DNA from: JBMTVN01 sp046047235
GTDB taxonomy: Bacteria; Verrucomicrobiota; Verrucomicrobiia; Limisphaerales; JAHDYP01
DNA: 17,701 nt
Direction of reading: 5' to 3'
NCBI GenBank assembly: GCA_046047235.1
Contig: JBJOII010000095.1
Location: forward strand, 1-17,701
Both the position numbers and the translations under genes were made by a program. Positions within the stretch are counted from its first letter, which is position 1, and the number at the start of each line of letters is the position of its first letter. Of this stretch, positions 8,151 through 15,461 are shown piece after piece. A model generated the notes under the pieces. That model was given only the letters and a program-made list of their open reading frames with translations, was not told the origin of the DNA and made no database searches.

Positions 8151-8446
8151 CCTGACTGGGCTTCTCCGGAAGAGCCCGGAGCCGGCGCAGGAAGTTTATT
8201 GATGGCGTCCGCAATCGAACTCACGCTTTCGAGGATGGACCGGGCCGCGTCCGGATCGGGAACCTTCAAGCCGTAGTTTTTGTCCAGAACCACGACAAGC
8301 TGCAGGGCATCGACAGAGTCCAGCCCAAGGCTGCCCGGGCCAAAAAGCGGTTGGTTGTCCGCTATTTCCTCTGGGGTGACCTGGAGCATGAGGTTCTCCA
8401 CAAGGAGTTGCTTCAGCTTGTTCTTGAGTTCCTGGTTCGCTTCCAT
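8147..8446 (-). CDS. Acyl carrier protein of the ketosynthase module
   Basis: A 99-residue acyl carrier protein that should hold growing acyl chains on a phosphopantetheine arm. The attachment site is Ser44 in GLDSVDALQL, preceded by LFGPGSLG, with a predicted four-helix layout and a small Pro/Gly/Ser-rich tail (LPAPAPGSSG). The DSVDALQL motif resembles specialised type II carrier proteins rather than housekeeping AcpP (usually DSLDTVEL). I chose ATG 8446 (MEANQELKNKLK), where the first ACP helix begins; the frame extends to a TTG at 8503 with a low-complexity, non-conserved leader. It is the last gene of a minus-strand group behind the degenerate and the active ketosynthases, after a 91-base gap. 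The stop codon shares CTAG with the antiporter stop on the other strand. Confidence 0.93.
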   Translation of the reverse strand: MEANQELKNKLKQLLVENLMLQVTPEEIADNQPLFGPGSLGLDSVDALQLVVVLDKNYGLKVPDPDAARSILESVSSIADAINKLPAPAPGSSGEAQSG

Positions 8447-8537
8447 CACACGGCTGGTTAATTGCTTCTTCGAAGGTTGTGGGTGGTGGCTGGGTGGCGA
8501 CAAGACAGAAATGGGGCGAATCGGGTTTGGCCAGCGG

Positions 8538-9554
8538 CTAGGTGCTCCGGGCGAGCCTTGCTCCCATGGACTGGTGATTGCAGCCCACCGCTACGATGCG
8601 AGCGTAGGTCGTGCCACAGGGCGGGGATTGGGCCAGCAGGCTGGCGGCGATGATGCATTGCCAACCGGTGGCTGCCGTCATGGCTTCGCCGAGTATGGCT
8701 CGGGGAGATGTTCGGGTTCCCGGCCAAGAGGGCCAGAGCGCGTTTTCGATGGCATCGGTGCGGGGGATACCTGATCGGCTATCCACGAGGTGTTCACCCT
8801 CGCTGGGAGATGGCATTTGACGAGCGAGTTCTGCCGTGGCGGCTTCTGGGGATCCCCATGCTTCAAAGGAGAAAGGGTCATAGACATGCTCCAGTGCGAC
8901 GGCGTTCTCATTCACAGGAGTGGAGGTCAGGCAGATGGCTGCCGCACCCTCGGCCGTCAGGGTCTGGGGACTGAATAGCCGCCATCCCTCCAGGACCGAC
9001 CAGTCGCTTTCCTCTGCGGCGATGACGAGTGCTGCCTTCACAAAGCCTGAGGCAACCCAGTTGGCTCCGGTGGCCAGGGCTTGGAGGAAGACACTGGAAT
9101 CCCCAACAAGGGAGTAGGCAGGGACAGGTGCTTGCAGGGCTGCCGCCACATGGCTGGCGGGGGCGTTGAAAACCGTTTCAGGAAAGAGGATTGGACTTGC
9201 GGTTGATGGGTCCTCGATCGTTTCAGCGTAGAATCGACGGGTGTAGCGCACCGAGCCGCACATTGTGCTGAAGAGGATGCCGAGTTCTTCGATGGGGCAG
9301 GGCAGGTTTTCCACCGCCTGCTGAGCTGCCGCAGCGGCGTATTGGGAGATGGGGCTGCTACGGCGTAGTCGGGGATGGCTCAGGATCGGGGGGCGTGTGG
9401 TGGGGCGTGGCACCAGTCTGGCATGGAAGGTCCGGGGCCCCTCGACCTCAGTGGTGGGCAGTGGCTTGCCGTCTTTGACCGCCTCCAGCAGGGGCTGAAC
9501 ACCCCAACCGGCAGGCGAAACCGCACCAAGACCGCTGACCCAGACCGGCTTCAT
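8538..9554 (-). CDS. Degenerate beta-ketoacyl synthase, chain-length-factor-like
   Basis: A thiolase-fold protein of 338 residues, about 75 shorter than the ketosynthase encoded before it. The N-terminus has the family start VSGLGAVSPAGWG (6-18), and the core includes LGILFSTMCGSVRYTRRFY (91-109). By eye alignment to its neighbour, none of the catalytic residues survives. The nucleophile position in SLVGDSSVFLQAL is Asp152, the first histidine becomes Arg260 (VDSRSG), and the second becomes Glu290 (ILGEAMTAATG). The GFGGANAS tail is also missing. This pattern fits a non-catalytic partner such as the chain-length factors of type II polyketide or aryl-polyene systems. Its ATG overlaps the upstream gene's stop as ATGA and has a perfect AGGAGG. 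A heterodimer with that ketosynthase is inferred from this coupling. Confidence 0.8.
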   Translation of the reverse strand: MKPVWVSGLGAVSPAGWGVQPLLEAVKDGKPLPTTEVEGPRTFHARLVPRPTTRPPILSHPRLRRSSPISQYAAAAAQQAVENLPCPIEELGILFSTMCGSVRYTRRFYAETIEDPSTASPILFPETVFNAPASHVAAALQAPVPAYSLVGDSSVFLQALATGANWVASGFVKAALVIAAEESDWSVLEGWRLFSPQTLTAEGAAAICLTSTPVNENAVALEHVYDPFSFEAWGSPEAATAELARQMPSPSEGEHLVDSRSGIPRTDAIENALWPSWPGTRTSPRAILGEAMTAATGWQCIIAASLLAQSPPCGTTYARIVAVGCNHQSMGARLARST

Positions 9555-10795
9555 GGCGTCCTCCTGAGAATCAACGATGCGTTGGCTCCGCCAAAGCCAA
9601 AGGAATTGGACATGACTCGCTCCAGCTTGGCCGGGCGGGGTTGGCGGACGAGGGGGAACTGGCAGAGGGGATCAGGGTGAGCTAACTCAGGCATCGGGGG
9701 GAGCCACTGTTGCTGCAGTGTCATGAGGCAGAGCACGGCTTCCACTGCACCGGCAGCCCCCAGTAAATGTCCGACACAGCGCTTGGTCGAACTGACCGGA
9801 AGCTGGGACGCGTAGGGGCCAGCCCAGCTGTTGATGGCTTTGGCCTCTGCTGCGTCGTTGAGGCGGGTGCCCGTGCCGTGAGCGTTCAGATAGTGGATGG
9901 CGTCCGGCTTGAGCCCGGCGCGGGTGCAGGCGAGGTCCATCGCAGCGCGGGCCGCGTCACCCTCCGGGTGTGGCTGGGTTAAGTGGTGAATGTCCGTGGC
10001 CGAGGCATAACTCTCCACGACACCCAGAACCCTCGCGCCCCGGGACTGTGCCGACTCCAGCGTCTCCAGCGCCAGCAAGGCTGCGCCCTCCCCCAGGCTG
10101 AGACCGTCACGGTTGGCGTCGAACGGTCGGCATCCCTCTGCCGAAAGGGCCTGTAGCGAGTCAAACCCGCTGAAAACCAACAGGCAAAGCGCTTCGTAGC
10201 CACCTGCCAGGACACGGGTGTAAGTTCCCGTGCGCACCAGCTGCCAGGCCTGGCCGATGGCATTGGAGCCCGATGCACAGGCGTTGGAGATGATGGTTGC
10301 GGGTCCGGTTGTGCCCAGCGCGTGGGCGGCCTCGGCAGCCTGCCGCTGCGCCTGATAATGCAGGACGCGCGAGGGTTGATGCCGGGAAGATCCATCCGGC
10401 CGGAGGGCCTGGTGGTAGAATTCCTCCCCGCGCAACATTCCCGCGCTGGTGGTGCCAAGCACCAACGGGATATCCGCCGGGCTGTCCCAGCCAGCCTGCT
10501 GCCAGGCTTCGGAACCGGCCAGCCACAGCATTGCCAGCGCACGGTCCCAGCGGGTGATCCTGCTCCGGCTAAGGCCGGAGCCGCGCCACCAGTCCGCCGG
10601 TAGGTCGACTTCACCGGCAATTTGGGCGCGCTGGCGAGCCACATCGAAGTGCTGAACCGGCCTCAAGGCAGATCTTCCTGACTTGAACCCCTTCAGGTTC
10701 GCATCCCACCCCCCCCCCAAGGCAGTGATGATTCCCGCTCCAGTCACGACAACATCGTGGGGCTGGACGCGGGGGTTGGCGGAGGGGTAGAGCAC
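9551..10795 (-). CDS. Beta-ketoacyl-[acyl-carrier-protein] synthase (FabF-like, type II)
   Basis: Performs decarboxylative Claisen condensation of an acyl chain with a malonyl-ACP unit. The 414-residue product has the complete KAS II set: the N-terminal VVVTGAGIITALGGGWDAN (15-33), nucleophile in NACASGSNAIGQA (Cys173), NAHGTGTRLNDAAEAKAI (His306), STKRCVGHLLGAAGAVEAV (Lys338, His343), and the C-terminal NSFGFGGANASLIL. It is the first gene of a minus-strand trio with a degenerate ketosynthase and an ACP, and is probably dedicated to a specialised acyl or polyene chain rather than housekeeping fatty acid synthesis. The start appears to be GTG 10795. No in-frame ATG or upstream alternative precedes the conserved domain, and no clear Shine-Dalgarno sequence is visible. 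A G10 tract covers codons 26-29. Confidence 0.93.
   Translation of the reverse strand: MLYPSANPRVQPHDVVVTGAGIITALGGGWDANLKGFKSGRSALRPVQHFDVARQRAQIAGEVDLPADWWRGSGLSRSRITRWDRALAMLWLAGSEAWQQAGWDSPADIPLVLGTTSAGMLRGEEFYHQALRPDGSSRHQPSRVLHYQAQRQAAEAAHALGTTGPATIISNACASGSNAIGQAWQLVRTGTYTRVLAGGYEALCLLVFSGFDSLQALSAEGCRPFDANRDGLSLGEGAALLALETLESAQSRGARVLGVVESYASATDIHHLTQPHPEGDAARAAMDLACTRAGLKPDAIHYLNAHGTGTRLNDAAEAKAINSWAGPYASQLPVSSTKRCVGHLLGAAGAVEAVLCLMTLQQQWLPPMPELAHPDPLCQFPLVRQPRPAKLERVMSNSFGFGGANASLILRRTP
9560..9565 (-). promoter_or_regulatory. Perfect ribosome binding site for the degenerate ketosynthase
   Basis: On the minus strand AGGAGG lies 5 bases before the ATG at 9554, inside the last codons of the upstream ketosynthase gene. 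Together with the ATGA overlap (9551-9554) it indicates coupled, efficient translation of the two proteins, fitting a one-to-one complex. Confidence 0.8.
10709..10718 (-). repeat. Homopolymeric G10 tract (C10 on plus) within the ketosynthase gene
   Basis: Ten consecutive G residues on the coding strand span codons 26-29 (Leu-Gly-Gly-Gly) of the ketosynthase. This is the longest single-base run I noticed in the window; kdsB and the peptidase gene each contain a G8. The stated length keeps the frame open. Confidence 0.85.
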
Positions 10796-10952
10796 GATAG
10801 GTGTCGCTGGACGTTTGGCGGCGCAGCTTAAGGATGGCTGCGGGCGCGAGTCAAAACCTCTCTCCAGCCGGATGTAACCATCTACGCGACAGTCCGTAAC
10901 CCCTAGATTTTAGAGTTGCCCCAGCCCTGCCTTGGGGTCCAAATGAGCCCTC
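10796..10952. promoter_or_regulatory. Divergent intergenic region between the ketosynthase and the glycosyl-phosphotransferase genes
   Basis: These 157 bases separate two divergently transcribed genes, so promoters for both are expected here. A weak -10-like TAGATT lies at 10904-10909 on the plus strand, without a good -35 partner. A short inverted repeat CCCCA/TGGGG (10919-10923 and 10933-10937) sits just before the plus-strand start. No operator or riboswitch is recognisable. The call rests on gene arrangement. Confidence 0.35.
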
Positions 10953-12344
10953 ATGCTGCGGCGCGAGCGCCAAATTTTATTAGATATCCAGCGTATCATC
11001 GATACGGGGATTTTTTGTCTGGCTTTCTGGATATCCTGGTGGCTCAGGGCGAATCCTGATGTTCTCCAGTTTACTGATCGCCCCCCAGTGGACCCCTTCA
11101 GCTCCCATTACGCGTGGCTGCTGGTTTTTGTCATCCTGATCAGCCCGCTCTCCCTTCAACTGCAGGGATTTTACTCGCGTCCCCTGCGGCCAACTCGGCG
11201 GCAGACGTTGTGGCAGGCCTTTTGGGGGAGTTTCTGGGTCACGCTCGCCCTGGTTGTGGTGACTTTCCTTCTGGCCGAACGACCCGCCCGCGGCATCGTC
11301 ATCCTCTTCGGCGGAGTTGCGTTCCTCCTGTTGGTGGTGAAGGAGGAGCTATTACTGCGTTGGCTGAACAGTTCACGAGTGGCGGCTATGCGCCGACGGA
11401 TGATTATCGTCGGTACATCGGAGGACCGTAAGGCTTTGAAGCATCGGATGCCGGTGCTCTTCCAGCAGGGAGTTGAAGTGCTCGAGGAGCTGGACCTGAA
11501 CGAGATGCCGATCGAACGGCTCCTGGAATGTCTGCATCGCCAGGCCCCGAACGGGGTCCTGCTTTGCGCGCAGCATACGGTTTTTGGACAGGTCGAGAAG
11601 GTCATTGCCGCCTGTGAGTTGGAGGGTGTGGAGGTTTGGTTGATGGCAGACTTTTTCAAAACACAGATCTCCCAGACCTCGCTGGATGACTTTCTGGGTA
11701 CTCCGATGCTGGTGTTTCGGTCAGCGCCCGAGACATCCTGGGAGGTTCTGGCAAAACAGGCGATTGACATTGTCGGTGCCACTTTCCTGCTGCTCCTTTT
11801 CTCCCCGATCATGCTGGGGGCAGCCATGGCCGTGCGCTTTTCCTCCTCGGGTCCAATCTTTTTCCGCCAGCAGCGATGCGGGCTCAACGGACGGCCCTTC
11901 ACCATGCTGAAGTTTCGGTCCATGAGCACGGATGCGGAGCAGCGCAAGCATGAGTTGGAGAAGCTCAATGAGATGAGCGGCCCTGTCTTTAAGGTAACCA
12001 ATGACCCGCGGGTGACTCCTGTCGGCCGGATTCTAAGGAAGTATAGCATCGATGAGTTTCCCCAGCTCTTGAACGTGATCCGGGGTGAGATGAGCCTGGT
12101 GGGGCCCCGCCCGTTGCCAGTGGATGAGGTGGCTCGCTTCGATGATCTGGCTCACCGCCGTCGTTTGAGTGTGAAGCCCGGTATCACCTGCCTCTGGCAG
12201 GTCAGCGGGCGCAGTGATCTCCAGGATTTCAAGGAATGGGTGCGGCTGGACCTGGAGTACATCGACAACTGGTCGCTCATGCTCGATATAAAGATTCTCT
12301 GCCGTACCGTCCCGGTCGTGCTGATGGGGTCCGGCGCTCGATAG
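10953..12344 (+). CDS. Polyprenyl-phosphate sugar phosphotransferase (WcaJ/PssY-like, exopolysaccharide initiation)
   Basis: Transfers a sugar phosphate from a UDP-sugar to undecaprenyl phosphate at the inner membrane, starting synthesis of an exopolysaccharide, capsule or O-antigen repeat unit. The 463-residue protein has the long polyprenol phosphotransferase architecture. Hydrophobic N-terminal segments near 15-31, 53-70, 92-107 and 113-129 come first. A nucleotide-binding-like central domain (MRRRMIIVGTSED, 146-158) follows. The catalytic domain comes after a membrane segment near 270-294. Catalytic motifs are MLKFRSM (318-324), NDPRVTPVGRILRKYSIDEF (350-369; Asp367-Glu368 catalytic pair), GEMSLVGPRPLP (378-389) and KPGITCLWQVSGR (408-420). 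ATG 10953 is the only reasonable start, and 70 bases separate it from the UDP-sugar decarboxylase gene. The sugar transferred cannot be deduced; glucose or galactose is usual in this family. Confidence 0.94.
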   Translation: MLRRERQILLDIQRIIDTGIFCLAFWISWWLRANPDVLQFTDRPPVDPFSSHYAWLLVFVILISPLSLQLQGFYSRPLRPTRRQTLWQAFWGSFWVTLALVVVTFLLAERPARGIVILFGGVAFLLLVVKEELLLRWLNSSRVAAMRRRMIIVGTSEDRKALKHRMPVLFQQGVEVLEELDLNEMPIERLLECLHRQAPNGVLLCAQHTVFGQVEKVIAACELEGVEVWLMADFFKTQISQTSLDDFLGTPMLVFRSAPETSWEVLAKQAIDIVGATFLLLLFSPIMLGAAMAVRFSSSGPIFFRQQRCGLNGRPFTMLKFRSMSTDAEQRKHELEKLNEMSGPVFKVTNDPRVTPVGRILRKYSIDEFPQLLNVIRGEMSLVGPRPLPVDEVARFDDLAHRRRLSVKPGITCLWQVSGRSDLQDFKEWVRLDLEYIDNWSLMLDIKILCRTVPVVLMGSGAR

Positions 12345-12414
12345 ATGCCGGTGCCTCCTCCAGGCGTGACGGGTCGGTCCGGGTCTTCCGTATGAATTCC
12401 GGAGTGTTTTAACC

Positions 12415-13428
12415 ATGCCGCAAGCCTCAAAAACAAAGAACAAGAAGCCCACCACGCGTTCCCGCCGCTCACCGGTATCCAAGCCGACCAAGCCTGTCTC
12501 GGTAGTCACCGGAGCTGCAGGATTCCTTGGATCTCATCTGGTCGACCTGTTGCTCGGGCGCGGACACCGCGTGGTGGGTATCGACAATTTCGTCACCGGG
12601 CGGGTTGAAAACATTGACCACCTCGCCGGGCAATCCGACTTCCGGTTTATTCAACAGGACGTGACGGAGTTTCTTTTCCTGGATGAGTCGGTGGACTACG
12701 TCTGGCATTTTGCTTCTCCCGCAAGCCCGGTGGATTATCTGGAACTGCCCATCCAGACCCTCAAGGTCGGGTCCCTCGGGACGCACAAGGCTCTGGGTTT
12801 GGCGAAGGCCAAGGGAGCGAGGTTTTTGCTGGCATCGACGTCAGAGGTTTACGGTGATCCGCTGGTCCATCCCCAAACGGAGGATTACTGGGGCAACGTA
12901 AACACGCTGGGACCACGGGGGTGTTACGACGAAGCCAAGCGCTTCGCCGAGGCGCTGACCATGGCCTACCACCGTGAGCACGGCGTTGCTACCCGGATCG
13001 TCCGGATCTTCAATACCTATGGCCCGAGGATGCGGTTGCATGACGGGCGCGTGGTGCCTGCTTTTATCAGTCAGGCGCTTGCAGGGAGGGCGATCACCGT
13101 CTTCGGGAAGGGGCAGCAAACGCGAAGCTTCTGCTATTGCTCGGACCTGATCGAGGGCATCTACCGTCTAATGATGTCCGAGGAGAATTATCCTGTGAAC
13201 ATTGGGAATCCGCACGAGCTGACGATCCTGGAGTTTGCCAAGGTGATTACGCGCCTCACCGGATCCAAGAGTTCCGTTCGGTACAGACCTCTGCCCAAGG
13301 ATGATCCCCGGCAACGAAAGCCGGATATCACCCGAGCCAAGTCCCTGTTGGGTTGGACACCGCAAGTCGACCTGGAGACAGGCCTTGCCAGAACCATCGA
13401 ATGGTTTCGTCAACACCCTGCCCGTTAG
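12415..13428 (+). CDS. UDP-glucuronate decarboxylase (UDP-xylose synthase) family SDR
   Basis: An extended short-chain dehydrogenase predicted to oxidise and decarboxylate UDP-glucuronate to UDP-xylose with bound NAD. The Rossmann motif is VTGAAGFLGSHL (31-42). HFASPASPVDY (98-108), the STSEVYGDP loop (141-149), the catalytic Tyr-Lys in GPRGCYDEAKR (Tyr171, Lys175), RIFNTYGPRM (197-206) and DDPRQRKPDI (296-305) are all characteristic of UXS enzymes rather than 4-epimerases. At 337 residues it includes an unusual leader of about 26 residues, rich in Lys, Arg, Ser and Thr, before the first strand. GGAG about 10 bases upstream supports ATG 12415. It follows the sugar phosphotransferase by 70 bases, suggesting that UDP-xylose or a related pentose enters the same surface glycan. 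A 4-keto-pentose product cannot be excluded. Confidence 0.9.
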   Translation: MPQASKTKNKKPTTRSRRSPVSKPTKPVSVVTGAAGFLGSHLVDLLLGRGHRVVGIDNFVTGRVENIDHLAGQSDFRFIQQDVTEFLFLDESVDYVWHFASPASPVDYLELPIQTLKVGSLGTHKALGLAKAKGARFLLASTSEVYGDPLVHPQTEDYWGNVNTLGPRGCYDEAKRFAEALTMAYHREHGVATRIVRIFNTYGPRMRLHDGRVVPAFISQALAGRAITVFGKGQQTRSFCYCSDLIEGIYRLMMSEENYPVNIGNPHELTILEFAKVITRLTGSKSSVRYRPLPKDDPRQRKPDITRAKSLLGWTPQVDLETGLARTIEWFRQHPAR

Positions 13429-13505
13429 CCCCAAACAGCAGCCGTCAAGGCCTAAGAGCAGAGCTTTTCTGTTTGACCCTCCACCTGAATTCCAGTAACC
13501 AGCTC

Positions 13506-13545
13506 CCGTCTCACTCATTGCCGACGCCCGCGGTCCTTGAGACGG
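13506..13545. repeat. Inverted repeat between the UDP-sugar decarboxylase gene and pilM
   Basis: A perfect 8-bp inverted repeat, CCGTCTCA (13506-13513) and TGAGACGG (13538-13545), encloses a GC-rich 24-base loop with further pairing potential (GAC/GTC). The T-rich TGTTGTGTTTT begins about 5 bases later. It could be a weak terminator for the glycan genes or a regulatory hairpin or operator ahead of the pilus operon. The surrounding 157-base gap (13429-13585) holds no other recognisable feature. Confidence 0.45.
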
Positions 13546-13585
13546 CGGCCTGTTGTGTTTTGCCCATGAGTGAGCAAATTGCTAG

Positions 13586-15457
13586 ATGCTGAACACGAAG
13601 TCATTTCTCTCGATGGACTTTGGGGCGGGCAGCCTCAAAGCAGCGGAGTTCGAGCCGACGGACAGCGGGGTGATCCGTCTGCGTCAATTTGGGATCCGCA
13701 GCTTGGGGTTTGAAGGGTCCCAGGATGTCTCGCGGGAGCGGGCGCTGAACAAGGCCATCCCGGAACTGATCGCCGAACGCGGGTTCGGGGCCCGCAATGT
13801 GAACGCCTGCTCGGCTGGTTATCACGTCTTCTCCAAGTTCGTTAAGCTGCCGCAGGTTGATGCCTCCAAGGTTGCCCAAATTATTCAATACGAGGCGCAG
13901 CAGAACGTGCCATTCCCTCTGGAGGAAGTGGCGTGGGACTATCAGATTCTCGGCACCACACCCTCCGGCGAGTTTGAAGTGCTGCTTGTCGCCATCAAGA
14001 ACGACGTGGTGGAAAGTCTTTTCCGCACCACAGAATCAGGCGGCCTGAAGGTTCAGCTTGTCGACGTCTCGATCGCCGCGCTTGCCAACGCTTTTCGCTT
14101 TAACTACGGGGACGTGGAGGGTTGCTCCATGTTGCTGGATATCGGTGCCAAAACCAGCAACCTCCTGTTCTTTGAGCAGGGCAGGGTTTACGCCCGGGGA
14201 ATCAACATTGGTGCAAACTCCATCACTCAGGATTTCGCCGCCGAGGCGAAGATGCGTTTCGCCGAGGCTGAGCAATTCAAGATCGCTGATGGTTTTGTTA
14301 GCCTGGGTGGCGCCTACGAGGAGCCTGACAATCCAAAGCAGGCGCAAATTTCGAAAATTGCACGTCAGGTCATGACCCGGCTGCACATTCAGGTCAACCA
14401 GACGATTCAGTTCTACCGCGGTCAACAGGGAGGGAACGCCCCCCAACGACTCTTCCTGGCAGGCGGGGCTTCCATCATGCCTTACACCCCGCAGTTTTTT
14501 GCGGAGAAGCTCGGGATTGAAGTCGAGTATTTCAACCCCTTCAGGAACATCGAGATCGATCCCTCGATCAATTTGGAAGAGTTGGCTTCTGTGGCTCACG
14601 GCTTCGGTGAGGTAGTCGGGCTGGGATTGCGGAACATTGCCCAATGTCCGCTGGAGCTGAACTTGATGCCGAAGAAGTTCCTGCAGAGGCAGGAGCTGGC
14701 CCAAAAGCAGCCATACTTCATCGCTACGGCCTTCAGTCTCATTCTGGTGGTTCTGGCCATCGGCGGCTACTACTCCAAATTGGCCGCGCTTCAGACGGGC
14801 ACCAGGGACTTGGTGGCAGAGAAGAAAGCCCCGCTACAGCAGACCGATAGGAAACTCAAGTCTGAGCTGAGCAAGCTGAGCAGTCTGAAGAACGAGGTCT
14901 CGCTGCTCAACGAGTGGTCGTCACAGCGCTTTTTCTGGACGGATGTTCTGAAAGAATTGCGCCATGCGCTGGCAGTAACGGAGGCCACGCGCAAGGCAGA
15001 GATGAATGGAGTGGAAAACGGTGTCTGGATTGAGAGCTTCGCCAGTGCCAACCCGAACCTGCAGTCGACGGGTTCCACGCCCTCGGTGGACTTGTACGAA
15101 GAGGAGGAGGAAAACGACCCCTACGCCACGATGGACGAAGAGTCGAAGCGCCTCCTCATGGAGCGCTATGGTGTTGCCGTGATGGGCAACAAAGCGGGCG
15201 CATCCACCTCAACAGCAAAAGCGACCGGCTCAACCAACGAAGTGAGCGTGATCAACGTCACTTGCAAAGGATTAAGTCTCAAGAACCTTGATCCCACAGC
15301 CGACCTTCGTCTCGCCAACGTCCTGCAAAGTCAGTTGCAGCAAAGCGAGATGTTCGATCCTGAAGGCACCAAGCTTTCGGGTGATATCACCCCGGTGGAC
15401 GAGCTGACCTTCAGTTTTGGCGTCACGCTCAAGCTCAAAAACCCCTTGAAACTTTAA
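13586..15457 (+). CDS. pilM: PilM-PilN fusion protein of a verrucomicrobial pilus-like system (Amuc_1101-like)
   Basis: The first part (about 1-350) is an actin-like PilM ATPase: phosphate-1 motif SMDFGAGSLKAAE (9-21), QYEAQQNVPFPLEEVAWDYQ (101-120), phosphate-2 motif MLLDIGAKTSNLLFF (182-196) and adenosine motif LFLAGGASIMP (289-299). At 355-363 the chain continues PLELNLMPK, which resembles the cytoplasmic INLLP peptide by which PilN normally docks on PilM. A transmembrane helix (377-396), a coiled-coil-like stretch (about 408-445) and a PilN-like periplasmic region follow. That last region is interrupted by an acidic and Ser/Thr-rich insert (about 495-552) containing RYG at 527-529. The 623 residues are much longer than ordinary PilM (about 350). 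It leads an operon with only 4 bases before the next gene. I infer that it anchors the machine at the inner membrane. ATG 13586 was chosen. Confidence 0.88.
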   Translation: MLNTKSFLSMDFGAGSLKAAEFEPTDSGVIRLRQFGIRSLGFEGSQDVSRERALNKAIPELIAERGFGARNVNACSAGYHVFSKFVKLPQVDASKVAQIIQYEAQQNVPFPLEEVAWDYQILGTTPSGEFEVLLVAIKNDVVESLFRTTESGGLKVQLVDVSIAALANAFRFNYGDVEGCSMLLDIGAKTSNLLFFEQGRVYARGINIGANSITQDFAAEAKMRFAEAEQFKIADGFVSLGGAYEEPDNPKQAQISKIARQVMTRLHIQVNQTIQFYRGQQGGNAPQRLFLAGGASIMPYTPQFFAEKLGIEVEYFNPFRNIEIDPSINLEELASVAHGFGEVVGLGLRNIAQCPLELNLMPKKFLQRQELAQKQPYFIATAFSLILVVLAIGGYYSKLAALQTGTRDLVAEKKAPLQQTDRKLKSELSKLSSLKNEVSLLNEWSSQRFFWTDVLKELRHALAVTEATRKAEMNGVENGVWIESFASANPNLQSTGSTPSVDLYEEEEENDPYATMDEESKRLLMERYGVAVMGNKAGASTSTAKATGSTNEVSVINVTCKGLSLKNLDPTADLRLANVLQSQLQQSEMFDPEGTKLSGDITPVDELTFSFGVTLKLKNPLKL

Positions 15458-15461
15458 AGCC

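Noticed and set aside
8447..8503. A TTG start giving the acyl carrier protein a 19-residue leader
   Set aside because: The leader is Pro/His/Ser-rich and not part of the ACP fold. ATG 8446 begins exactly at helix one.
11171..12049. A 292-codon minus-strand open frame within the sugar phosphotransferase gene
   Set aside because: The plus-strand frame has all catalytic motifs of its family. The antisense translation is Ser/Arg/Thr-rich without pattern.
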